From positions 381,960 through 445,959 of the forward strand of contig NC_080049.1 of the NCBI RefSeq assembly GCF_026212465.1: a stretch of 64,000 bases of DNA, written 5' to 3'. This document shows positions 24,465 to 35,281 of this stretch, piece by piece (the first letter of the stretch is position 1; each line of letters opens with the position of its first letter). The stretch comes from Amaranthus tricolor (lineage: Eukaryota > Streptophyta > Magnoliopsida > Caryophyllales > Amaranthaceae). The notes beneath the pieces are model-generated. The model saw only the letters and a program-made list of their open reading frames with translations, did no database searches and was not told where the DNA came from. The position numbers and the translations under genes were made by a program.

Positions 24465-25440
24465 TGAGATATTATTATATGGTGAAAATTTTAAAAAATT
24501 GTATCTCGATATCTAAAAGTGTCGATTTTCAAAAAATGTGTTAAACGTTAAACAAATAAATTGAGTATTTTAAGTATGAAAGTGAGTTAAAATAATTAGA
24601 CACATCTCATAATAAGACCGTCTTAAATGAGAATTTATAGATTTCATGACATTGATCCTAATTTATAAGTTTGAATTATCCAAAGCACAAAGATTCGAAG
24701 CAACTAAATTACAAACAAATTAAATAATTGAAAGCAATACCGTATTTTAAAGTTCAAAGTCTTGATGATTTCAATTTTAGATCACGTAAGGATATATAAA
24801 GAGTCTTAGCTCTTATATGCAAATTGGAAGGGAGAATCAATTCTTTATGTAGATGCTGTAGATAGTGAGAATATAGTCTTATATATACAAAGATCAAAGG
24901 TGAAAACAAATTCTAAAATTTTTATCTGCTTTTTTTAAATTTTCATGCACGTTCTTTATATGCTTCAATTTAATGTTGGATTTTGTTCTGTAAAAAATGC
25001 CAAAGTTACAATATGATTAATAAAAACAAAATTAAGGACTCAACCTCTTATTCAAAATCTATATTCTTAAGTCTTAACTACTATGTCACATATCCACTAC
25101 TTTTTTATTATATTGTAAAAGTTAGATAATATTTTGATTTTATATGATAACAAAAAATTTAACCTAAAAGAAGATCCGCCCCTACTTTTTTTTTTTTTTT
25201 TTTTAAATTATGGTAGGAAGAACATAAAATCTATTTGATCTTTAAGATTGGTTTATTAGCTGAAACAAGTGTAAGTTTTTAGTTCCCCATTTTTCATATT
25301 TCATATTTATTGTAAATAGGAATGATGAAATGAAGGATGGATGGGTGTGAATATCCCCTCTTTCGTATCATACTTACTATCTAATTACTATCTATGACGG
25401 ATAAAATTTTCATACCATGTTCAGTGGCCGATCTTGGACC
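24465..25440. other. Intergenic, no gene seen
   Basis: AT-rich sequence with homopolymer runs (for example T at 25187-25204). I see no coding or repeat structure that I can name. Confidence 0.5.
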
Positions 25441-25839
25441 GTAAGTAGTGATGGCCACGGTCCTGGTTGGGCCGGTTCCGTTCCGATTCCATCCGGTTTC
25501 GGTTCCACCCGGTTCTGGTTCCATGTGGAACCTGATTCGAATGTTCCGGTTTCGGTTCTGGTTTCGGGCGGTTCTTATGAGGCGGTTCCGACGGTTTCAA
25601 CTCGCGGGTCAGGCGGGTCGGACCATCGGTTCCATTCTTATTTTTTTAAAATATAATATAAAAATACTATAATAATGCGGACATACCTTTGATGATTACT
25701 TGATTATTAGCGAAATTCATTGCTTGTCATCGTTATTAAAATATTTAAAAAAATAAATTAATAAGATACGATAAAGATGATTAATAAAAAAAGAGGGAGA
25801 TAATGGACTTGAACCTAATACCTGAAAGAATACTAAGCT

Positions 25840-25885
25840 ACCTACGTATCCCAAAGGGATCAAAGCCCACGTAGTTCTTTGTCAT
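25840..25885. other. Hairpin downstream of the hAT transposase
   Basis: CTACGTATCCCAAAGGGAT followed by CAAAGCCCACGTAG can fold with ATCCC/GGGAT and CTACGT/ACGTAG stems. I recall similar text beside other plant hAT genes; the function is unknown. Confidence 0.4.
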
Positions 25886-25935
25886 ACCTTTTATTTGTAG
25901 TTGTTGAATGTTGATTGATCGTTGTCCGATTGATC

Positions 25936-27845
25936 CTATTCGTCTTCGTCATCATCATCTGGTTGGCTAGATGCTTCCGCTGACTCTCCTCCTGACGATG
26001 ATACATATGTATTCATCATCATCCATGGATCATCATAGTTCTTGAGTCCTTGTGTTCGGAGCTCCGCTTGATCCCAATCTTCCTTGCAAACACATATTTG
26101 AATAGTATGTGGAGCAAGACGAGATCTCTTTTCGTCTAGAACTCTTCTACCTAGACTAAAAGCAGACTCCGACGCAATCATAGAAACAGGAATTGCAAGG
26201 ATATCCTTTGCAATTTTCGATAATATGGGAAATTTTATGGATTTTTCTTTCCACTATTCTAAAATATTATAGCTACCTTGGTCAATTTCAATGTGATGTT
26301 TAAGATAATTATCTAATTCTGAATATGAATTGGAGGGTGAGGAAGAAGATGGTCCTATAAAACTATCATCTTGGCTTATTATGTTAGCTATTAAGGGATT
26401 ATAATAAGTGGGACGTGCCGAGACGCTAGCACGCCTAGACGTATCGCGACTTGGGTTATATACACTAGCATAGTAATCATAAAGTTCTGCTAAAAGTTTT
26501 TTACAATTTCCAACATAATTATGTACATCACTAGGCGGGCGATCTAATGATTGGTAGTAAAATCCAATTACTTTAGTAAGGATTTCCGTCTTGATACATG
26601 GGTCTAAAATTGTTGTAATTCCATAAATAAAAGGAAAATCAGTAAAATACGCCTTCCACTAGCTCATCATATCTGCAAGAATCGGCTTTAAATATATGTT
26701 AATATCATCATGCGAATGTTTAAGAAGATGATAAAAAATAGTAATACATTCACTTATTACTAAGTGGACGTTTGGTTCGTAAACATATGAAAAAATCTTA
26801 GTTGCGTGGACATACGCTTCTAATATTTTCTGTAAGCCTATAGCTAGTTCCCATGTTTCATCACTTATATGGCTATCTGTACACTCACTATACAGTTGTA
26901 TTATAATTGGACGATAAGTAATAGCTTTTTTTAATAAATCATGGGTTGAGCCCCAACGTGTAGGAGTATCTAATGACCTATACACTTTTTTTAGTTGATA
27001 ATGGTCACATAATTCCTTATATCTTGTCTTTACCTGTCCAACTCTAAGCCACTTCACTATGTCTCTAATGGGATTTAATAAATCACTTAGTTGTCTAATA
27101 CCTGCTTGACTGCTTGGCAAGATAAATTAACTATATGAGCACAACAACGTACGTGTAATAATCTACCACCAATGATAATACTAAAAGCAGGTTCGTTATA
27201 CAAAAGTTCGATGCATTTAATGTTGGCGGTTGCATTATCGGTAGAACAACAAAATATCTTATCTAACAAGTTTCATTGTTTACATATCTCTATTAATCTG
27301 TATTTTATGTTTTCACCCGTATGTCTTTCGAGCATTACCTCAAAAGCAATTATTCTTTTTTGAATAATCCAATTTTGATCTATCCAATGTACTATTACAC
27401 ATATATAAGGTTCTAAATGTGGGAGAGCAGACCAAATATCAGTTGTTATGCTAACCCTACCATTAAAAGATTTAAACATTTCTACTAATTCATAGCACAT
27501 TGATTCATATAATTTTATTGTGCGTCGTTTAAGAGTGTTCCTAGGGATTACTCTATATTGTGGTTGCAAAGTTTTTCTAGTGTAATGCTCGTATGCCCTA
27601 CTTTCACCATGGTTAAATGGCAATTCATCACAAATTACATATTTAGAAAATTCATCAATCATATCATTATGATTATATTTAAAAGGCATACCTCCGCTGG
27701 GAATGTCCCACTGTCGGTTTCCACTTGTGGTCCCGCTGCCGCTTGTTGCATGAGTTTCTTTTGTGATTCTATGCTTATTTGTCAAATGTTTGTTAAAAGA
27801 TCTCGTACCACCACCTAACACGTATTCACAAAATACAATAAATGA
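25936..27845 (-). pseudogene. hAT transposase (BED finger / RICESLEEPER type), broken
   Basis: In coding order: the end of a BED zinc finger (FCEYVLGGGTRSFNKHLTNKH, last two His visible), the hAT core with VSITTDIWSALPHLEPYICV and DKIFCCSTDNATANIKCIELL, then LDTPTRWGSTHDLLKKAI, and the C-terminal dimerisation region IAKDILAIPVSMIASESAFS followed by RRVLDEKRS. The frame is interrupted by TGA at about 27273, a frameshift near 27090-27120, TAG at about 26660, and TAG at about 26257. The first exon carrying the Cys pair of the BED finger was not found. Confidence 0.88.
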
Positions 27846-27990
27846 ATTTTTAATACATTTTTGATTTATAAAATATAATTATCATGTATGTATAAAAACT
27901 TAAAAAGTATTTACCTCTGCTGAAATTGTATAAAACTAAGGAATTTACTCCTCCAAAACCAAATATAATCAGCAGAAGGGAATTAACAAA

Positions 27991-29362
27991 AACAATAAGC
28001 TAGAAATTTGGAATTAACAGTATGCTATACAAACAAGACAAATCTTATAATTAGGAATCAAATCAGTTTGAAATTAAGAGTTGACAATAAGCTAAAAAAA
28101 TCCCTAACTTAACACTTTACCTCCACAGTTAAGTACAAACAATACTAAGAAATTCAACCTTCAACTAGAAATTACATGAGACAAAATATTTACCTCCAAA
28201 GTTGCGATTAGAAATTCAATTGGTGTTCTCGATCTACTCGTTAATTGGAATAAGTGCGAATATGATAAATTCGAGAATGGAATGGAATGAAAAAATAAAA
28301 TCTCAACAAATTGTTGTATAAACTCTTAGTCGAGAATGATGTAGATTTCCTACGATCTGCAGGAAATGAGATTATTAATTTTGAGGGAATTGAATGGTTT
28401 CGTGATGTCGAGAATGACGATTTGCAGGAAATCAGAATAATGAGGAAATTGTGAGGGATTTGAGCAGAATTTTCTTTTAATTAATAATTTTACATTTTTT
28501 AATAGACAAAAAGACAATGAGCTGACAAAAGTATATTGTGACCATATCATTTATTACATACATTCTTACTATGTTTTTGTTAATTAAAGATTAATAATAA
28601 CTATAGTGAAAACTAAATAAAAAGATTAATTAGACTTTTTGCTGTGAATTTGTTAAAATAGTAGCATTAAGTAGACTTTTTGCTTTGTTTAAACGGCAAA
28701 TTTGATTAATTCTACTAGTGATAGTGGGTAAGACCTTTTATGACCATTTCAATCCACCACCCATCTAATTCATATCCATATATCTACTTCAATTAGGGAA
28801 GATGCAATATGAAACACGTAAAATTTTATCGCCTATCTTCCCTAATCATCCTTAAACATATACAACAACAAAAAAAGACAAAAACAAAAATTGCAAATCT
28901 CTTTTAGACACAATTTAAAATTAAAAATATAATCCAACTAAATTAATAAAATATCATTTTAGATATTAAAAATAACATTTAGAATATTAAAATTCATATT
29001 TCAAATTTGAGATCCTGAATATCATCATATAATAATCCCATAGAAGAGTAACTAGAAAAACTAAATAGAGGTAAGACTATAATCAATTGTTAGAATTATC
29101 TAATTATAAGGTGACTTTAATGTCATGAAATGGACGTATTTGATCCGAATATACGTATACTTACCTATACGGAATCAATGAACGGCTCCATACCTCTTAT
29201 CAAAAAAAAAAAAAAAAAACTTCAATAGTCTTTTCTTTTATGCAATTTTTCAATGTTTGAAAGGCTAAACTTGGTTGATAATGATCTAAATACAACAAAA
29301 ATCATGATGTAACCGAGGGTAACAATTGCTTAGGTCATTTATAATAGCAACACAAGCATGTA

Positions 29363-29364
<2 letters not shown>
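27991..29364. other. Intergenic, no gene seen
   Basis: AT-rich. The poly(A)-like run at 29202-29219 lies at the end of an unrecognised stretch. No motif is assignable. Confidence 0.45.

Positions 29365-29424
<60 letters not shown>
29365..29424. repeat. (TA)n microsatellite, left
   Basis: About 60 bp of uninterrupted TA, left of a short inverted-repeat element. Confidence 0.95.
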
Positions 29425-29428
<4 letters not shown>

Positions 29429-29709
29429 GGATCATGTGAAAACAATTAAAATGGTGAAAACTGAAAATAGGGGTACATAAAAGCTCAAATGGAGTACATA
29501 TTTGGGTGAAAGTTTTGTAAATAATTAGACATTTACTAAATAGTGTACATATATGCTTAAAAGGGGTACATATTCAGATGACATTTTTGTAAATAATCTG
29601 TACTTTTTTCTTCACAAATAATATGTACACTCTATAAGATATTATGTATCCCTTTTACTACAATATGTATAACACTGTCTAGTTTTTAGTTTTCACCACT
29701 TTAAGTGTT
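29425..29709. mobile_element. MITE inserted between (TA)n tracts (Micron-like)
   Basis: About 285 bp flanked on both sides by long (TA)n. The inner ends are inverted repeats: AAAATGGTGAAAACTGAAAA at about 29449 pairs with TTTTTAGTTTTCACCACTTT near 29675. The interior repeats GGGGTACATA/GTACATAT motifs in both orientations. Placement inside a TA microsatellite recalls the Micron MITEs described in rice. No sequence relation to them is claimed. Confidence 0.6.
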
Positions 29710-29833
<124 letters not shown>

Positions 29834-30040
29834 TTTTTTTAACCACCATACTATATCCATATCATATCAACCTTTTCAATTTCCGCTTAGTGGTCGGTTC
29901 TGAGGAACGAACAACAAACAAATCATATTCGTACCTCCTTCAATTAAAGGAATATAAATTGCTTTATTACGGATAAAAGATAATCAATTATTGTTTTAGT
30001 TAATTTTTCTTTCAACATCTACAAATAACTAAGTTAATGC

Positions 30041-30250
30041 AATAATCATGAATTAATCAACTAAAATAAAAAAATACTAGCCATTAGATCGCTTGACACA
30101 TCTAAATTAGATTAAGAGATCGTATTACTCGTACACAACAATAACAATAATCATGAATTAATCAACTAAAATAAAAAAATACTAACCATAAGATCACTTG
30201 ACACATCTAAATTAGATTAAGAGATCGTATTACTCATACACAACGATAGC
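30041..30250. repeat. 105-bp tandem duplication
   Basis: 30041-30145 and 30146-30250 are near-identical copies with only a few substitutions (for example CTAGCCATTAGATCG against CTAACCATAAGATCA). Confidence 0.9.
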
Positions 30251-30834
30251 AAAAGCACCAAATTAAAAATTTAAGCAAAATTTGGTTACCTACATATTGT
30301 TTGAAAAATCAAAATATTATTATAGAAGCAAGGGTTTGATGTTAACCAAATAGCAAGTAGTTGAAATATTTATTTTCATTTCATATTAAAATCAACGAAC
30401 CAACAAAATTAGAAAGCGTGAAAGTCAGTGTTTTCCTAAATAAAATGTCAACCATCCTCCTAACCTAAGCCTAGCCAACATCATCAACCACAAACAAAAA
30501 ATACCCCCTTCTAATGAAACAAGCATCCCCAAGACCTTTTTGACCCAAACTTGCCCATTGGGGCATTTTCTATGTTACTACTATTACTTTCTACTATTTC
30601 TTAATTCTTACTAGTATATATGTTTTTTTTTATTACATATAGTGATAATGACCCTTTTTTGATTTTTTTAACCCTAACTCTCCTGCCCTTTCCTTGAAAA
30701 GTGGGTGTAATTTTTCTGTCACCTATCTTTTGAATTCTATTATTTAACAGAATTTACTGAGTATAATGATAATATGACATTAATTTAATGAGATATGAAT
30801 GAAAAACGCTGAAATGAAGAAGAACATTGGAATT

Positions 30835-31012
30835 ATAGAATCACGTGACTGTCACGTGACTGTCAACGATTAATTTAAACGGTCAAAAGGTAAAAACCGT
30901 TATAAGGTAGTGTTGCAAAGAAATGTATTACATAAGGTAGTTTTTTGCAAAAAATTTTACATAAGGTAGTTTTTTACAAAAAGGGGTATAGATTAGGTAG
31001 TTTCTTATAATT
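30835..31012. repeat. Tandem CACGTGACTGT and ATAAGGTAGTTTTTT repeats
   Basis: CACGTGACTGT occurs twice in tandem (30843-30864). From 30902, two or three units of about 28-31 bp containing ATAAGGTAGTTTTTTGCAAA follow. This resembles the terminal region of a transposon; its other end was not identified. Confidence 0.6.
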
Positions 31013-31743
31013 TTGCCTTTCTAATAATATAATTAAGAATTTTAAATACAACTATACTTACATAAGACCGATAAAATATAAATTACTGTAAAATAACTAG
31101 TTTAACCAAAAATATTAACTCATTACCATATTAGATGTTTTAACTTAACACAAATGGAAATGGTAAATAACAATTATTTTGCAATTTCTATAAGTGAAAC
31201 TTTTGAGAAATTGACAAATAAATGGGGCAAGACAATTATTATAAATAAAATAAAATTTAGAATTCCCACCTCTACCTTATCTTGTAATAAAAATTTTTCC
31301 TTTCAACTATAATTCATTTAAAGTAATTTTAAGTTGTTTTTACGTACTTTTTAATATCAGTTCTTGTAATTTTCTACTGCTGCAAAAATATCGTGCAATA
31401 ATAATAAATTTGAATGCAACTTATATATATGCTGGACGTAATAGAAAACAAAAGTACTTTAGATTAATAAATAATATAAATTTCAAATTATTATCATCAC
31501 AAAAGATAAATATAAAGTGGGATTTTTTAAATTTAATTAGGAAAGAACATTCTTTACTAGTGTTGTAGGAGTATTTTTTTATTGTCTTTTATTGGAGATT
31601 ATGATGTCCATATATACCGTTACATTTTTCATTTAATCTTGCCTTTTATATTCTCTAAAAGAAAAGAAAAATAAAAAAATAAAATTTCTACAACATCCAT
31701 ACAAAGTACTTTACCTAACCCAATCTAAAATAATATGCTCATC

Positions 31744-31753
31744 TCTATAAATA
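31744..31753 (+). promoter_or_regulatory. TATA box of the WNK gene
   Basis: CTATAAATAA would place transcription start at about 31775-31785, right at the first exon described next. Confidence 0.5.
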
Positions 31754-31774
31754 AGTAATTGTCCAAAAACAAAA

Positions 31775-31918
31775 ATGGCCTTTACTTGCTATGAGTTTTT
31801 CACTCTCTTCAAATTTTGTTGCTTTTTTTCTCCTCCTCCCTGTTGCAACAAACCTCCATCTCTGCCACCACCACCTCCACCTCCACCTCCACCTCCACCA
31901 CCCCTTTGTGAGTCTAAG
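31775..31918 (+). other. Putative 5'-leader exon of the WNK gene
   Basis: This stretch could encode 48 residues ending in a run of 13 Pro (CCA/CCT repeats, about 31865-31905) and then CESK before a GTAATC donor at 31919. Splicing to 32826 would be in phase. However, the TATA position puts transcription start at or after its ATG. A stronger GTGAGT donor at 31908 would break the frame, and WNK11-type proteins lack such an N-terminus. I read it as untranslated leader with a 907-bp intron (31919-32825). Confidence 0.45.
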
Positions 31919-32825
31919 GTAATCTCTCTAATGTTTATATACCTCGTCTTAAAATTTTTATTTATATTTATATTAATTACTCTCTTTGTTCCAATTCCAA
32001 TATATTATATGTCTCGTTATAAGCTTTTCAAGACTTTGGAATACATATTTAGGGACATAAATCATAATTATTCGTGTACTTACGTTTAGATGCAATAATA
32101 AATACTCATAACAAACTTTCAATCGATATGAAACTCATATTTTTATTTTTCAATTTTTTTAATCTATAAAACTATTTTTATGTTTTTTTTCTTGTAATAA
32201 TTTGATTTATTTGCTAGTTGAAATTATTTCTTAACATCTATTCATGGAAAATCTTCAATATTGATCTCTTTATAATTTTATTTTTATGTTTTCATATTTA
32301 ATTTTGGTGAGCTTTTGCATTGGAATGCTTGAATATGAAGGAAAATCAATAAAAAATAAATAAAATAAAAAGAAACAAATGATTTCCACTACTTTTTCCT
32401 CTTTTTGAATCTAAAGCAAGATAAATTCAAAGGAATAAAATTCAAACTAAAGTAAAATATAGTGACCCATTAATTAAAGTGTAATTTAGTATATTATTTA
32501 TTCCCTTCCACTATTACTTGTATACCAATATACCATCACCATATATAATTTTGTCTTCCTCTTATTGGGTTGTTAGAAGCCAATCTCTAATTTTAAAATA
32601 CATATGATTATTTTGTTTAATTAATCATACAAGCAATATGCTTAGCCACATACTAATTACTTTATAAAATAATATTAATTTGAAAATAAATTTATCACCA
32701 AATTAGATCGTTATTGTAACAATAATAATAATAATAATAATAACCACCAGTGAATCACCTTCATAATTTTAGAATATTATTTATAAAATTATTTAAAATA
32801 CGCGACTGTTATATTATATACACAG

Positions 32826-33973
32826 ATGCCGATGGAAAGTGTAGAATGGGACCCACCTGACAGCGAGTCGGAAGTGTTTATTGAGGTGGATCCGACAGGA
32901 AGGTATGGTCGTTACGACGAGCTACTTGGGGTGGGTGCCGTAAAAAAGGTGTATAGGGCATTTGATCAAGAAGAGGGGATAGAGGTGGCTTGGAACCAAG
33001 TGAAGTTGAAGCAATTTAGTGGTGATGAGGTTATGATAGAGAGATTATATGGTGAAGTGAGGTTATTAAGGAGTTTAAAGAATAAGAATATAATTGCATT
33101 GTATAGTGTTTGGGAGGATGAACTCCAGAACACCTTAAATTTCATAACTGAATGTTGTACATCTGGGAATTTAAGGGAATACAGGAAGAAACATAAACAT
33201 GTTTCTTTAAGAGCTTTGAAGAAATGGGCTAAGCAAATTTTGAAGGGTTTGGAATATTTACATAATCATCAACCTTGTATTATACATAGAGATCTCAATG
33301 CTAGCAATATTTTTGTTAATGGTAACATTGGACAGGTAATAATTCAACTAATCTTTGCATTTTTTATTCTTTACCCTTCAACTTCATCTATATATTTACG
33401 TGTGATATTTCTTTCTTTCAGAAAAAAAAAATAAAAAAACGATTTTTAGAAAACAAAAATTTAATTCAAGGCAACCAAATGATTTCTTTTTATTCCTTGA
33501 TCATGATGGGTAGCTTCCTATATATCATATTGACTATTGAGTTGCATGCATGCTAAGAATGTGATTTGAATTTATAGGTGAAGATTGGGGATTTTGGTCT
33601 TGCAGCAATAGTAGGAAAGAGCCATGTTGCACATTCCATCCTTGGGACACCAGAATTCATGGCACCAGAGCTCTATGAAGAAGATTACACTGAGTTAGTT
33701 GATATCTACTCATTTGGAATGTGTATGATTGAAATGGTAACCATGGAAATTCCATATAGTGAATGTGATAACATTGCTAGAATTTATAAAAAGGTCACTT
33801 CTGGGTTGAGACCACATGCCCTTAACAAAATTAAGGACTTGGAGGTCAAGACATTCATTGAAAAGTGTCTTGCTCAACCTAGGGCTAGACCCTCCGCCTC
33901 TGATCTTCTTGCCGATACTTTCTTTCGTGAAATCGATGATGACGATAACGATAACAATAATGATCAAGCATAG
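32826..33973 (+). CDS. WNK11: WNK-type serine/threonine kinase, WNK11-like
   Basis: Two exons (32826-33335, 33578-33973) encode 301 residues. The short N-terminus [20 protein letters not shown] is the plant WNK signature. As in all WNKs the usual beta-3 Lys is absent (VAWNQVKL, Asn) and Lys sits in the glycine loop ([11 protein letters not shown]). The catalytic loop [13 protein letters not shown] (IGDFGLAA) and GTPEFMAPE are intact, and the C-terminal lobe ends at [15 protein letters not shown] before an acidic Asp/Asn tail. Length and organisation match Arabidopsis WNK11 (about 310 residues) rather than longer WNKs. The ATG directly follows a splice acceptor (CACAG|ATG), which implies an upstream leader exon. 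Confidence 0.92.
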
Positions 33974-34596
33974 ATACTTTCTAGACGTCACACCTCCAAA
34001 ATTCCTGTACGGTTTGATCGTTTAATGGTTGAAAGCTTTTACTTTTATTTTTTTGACAATAGTTTAATTTTTACTATCTATCTACATGTTTGTGTACCAG
34101 GGAATTCTTAGTTGTACCTCTGATAAAAAGTCTAGCCTCCAATTATATTTTATGTGTTAAGTAATGTATTATTTGTTTGATTCAAGGTTTTTTGAAAATG
34201 AAAAAAATTAAAGAATTTTGAGGGATAGAAATTAATTGTTTATTTTAGATTATATCAAATTTTTCTTTGGGATTGCCAATTGTAAATAGAATTTCTACGA
34301 AGATTATTGAGTGACATTTTTATATGTGAAAGTTTATGTAACCAATTTTACATATTTATTTGAATCAAGAATTTAGTGATATTATATAGTATGAATATCT
34401 TGTGAGGGGAAGTGGTGACATCACTTATATGAACTTCTTTCCTTCTTTATTACTCATTATTGCTTGAGTAATCACTAGCCATTTAGTAGGTTATCTTATT
34501 AATTTCTTATATTAATCTTTGTATGTAAAATAATAGTTAATATTATCTTATTTGATTCATAGTTTATTTTTTAAAAATCAAACTTTTAAAATTCTT
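33974..34596. other. WNK 3'-UTR and AT-rich spacer
   Basis: No coding signal. The 3'-UTR end is undefined. Confidence 0.45.
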
Positions 34597-34597
34597 T

Positions 34598-34841
34598 TAT
34601 GCTATGTTTGAAAATAATGATTTCATTTGGAAATTTAAAATTGGCTTAAATCTATTGTTTGGCAAATTAAAAATTTTTAAATTTGGATTTGAATCAAATT
34701 CCACCATTGTTTTTAAAGTAGTTGAAGTTGAGGATTTGAGAATGACTACCCCAAATTTGTCATTCTCAAATTCTTCATTTATGATTTCATAATTGAAATC
34801 CATAATTTGAAATGAATACTTGTTCCCAAACACTACATTAA
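34598..34841. mobile_element. MITE with long imperfect terminal inverted repeats
   Basis: TATGTTTGAAAATAATGATT at the left pairs with the complement of the right end, which ends TGTTCCCAAACACTA. The interior has ATTTGAGAATGACTACCCCA followed by TGTCATTCTCAAATTC, another inverted match. The superfamily is uncertain (hAT- or PIF-like). The open frames on both strands are by-products of the foldback. Confidence 0.6.
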
Positions 34842-34849
34842 CTAATTGT

Positions 34850-34995
34850 TATAAGAGGCGGTCTCTCCAAGAGACACACTAGATATATGGACTAAATAAC
34901 ACAATTAATACAAATTAAAGAGGAAATAAGAATGTGAACTTCTTGTTTTGAGGTCGTCTCTTTGAGAGAGACGATCTCTCACAAGAGTAGCTAAA
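34850..34995. mobile_element. Short MITE with GGTCTCT ends
   Basis: The left end TATAAGAGGCGGTCTCTCCA pairs with the right end AGAGACGATCTCTCACAAGA. Its terminal motif resembles those of the elements at 22547-24455 and 43228-43366. Flanks are loosely repeated (TAACTAATT, TAGCTAAATT). Confidence 0.5.
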
Positions 34996-35019
34996 TTCCT
35001 TTTTATGCATAAATTAAGA

Positions 35020-35281
35020 TATTTCTTTTCAAACATCTCATTTGCTTTTTGCATGTTTGCCAATGCGTTAATTCAATCTATAAATAAAATCTCTAATTGT
35101 GCATAATTAAAAATTATAAAAAATAAATATTAATATACCTTATGTTGAGATGAAGCAAACAAAATCTCATTTGACTATGTTTAAATTTATAAATTAAGAA
35201 TAAATTACAATTTAAGAGTGGTTGATGAATAGTACTTAAAAAGCAAATACCACGTCTAAAAATAAATAGAGGGAGTATAAT
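35020..35281. mobile_element. Stowaway-like MITE, left end degenerate
   Basis: The interior matches the element at 40926-41180 (CTCATTTGACTATGTTTAAA, AATTTATAAATTAAGAATAA, GATGAATAGTA). The right end reads AATAGAGGGAGTATA, the usual Stowaway terminus in dicots. Confidence 0.6.

Larger units (their letters stand above)
25446..27990 (-). mobile_element. hAT-type DNA transposon remnant
   Basis: The left end resembles a hAT terminus (TAGTGATGGCCACGG). It is followed by about 190 bp of GC-rich GGTTCCG/GGTTTCGG repeats (25446-25640), typical of hAT subterminal regions. The transposase pseudogene runs inward on the minus strand. I could not find the matching right terminus or an 8-bp target duplication, so the right boundary is approximate. 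Confidence 0.6.

Noticed and set aside
25417..25672. Gly/Ser/Val-rich frames of 74-79 residues
   Set aside because: They translate the GGTTCCG-type subterminal repeats of a hAT element in two frames; not a protein.
25800..25890. tRNA-like or SINE reading on the minus strand (GGTTCAAGTCC, TAGCTTAGT)
   Set aside because: The box A and box B look-alikes are only about 16 nt apart, no cloverleaf forms, and no tail or flanking duplication is seen.
31775..32089. Proline-rich protein gene of 104 residues
   Set aside because: The frame after the Pro run is intron-like, and the TATA box position makes this stretch a leader exon of the WNK gene.
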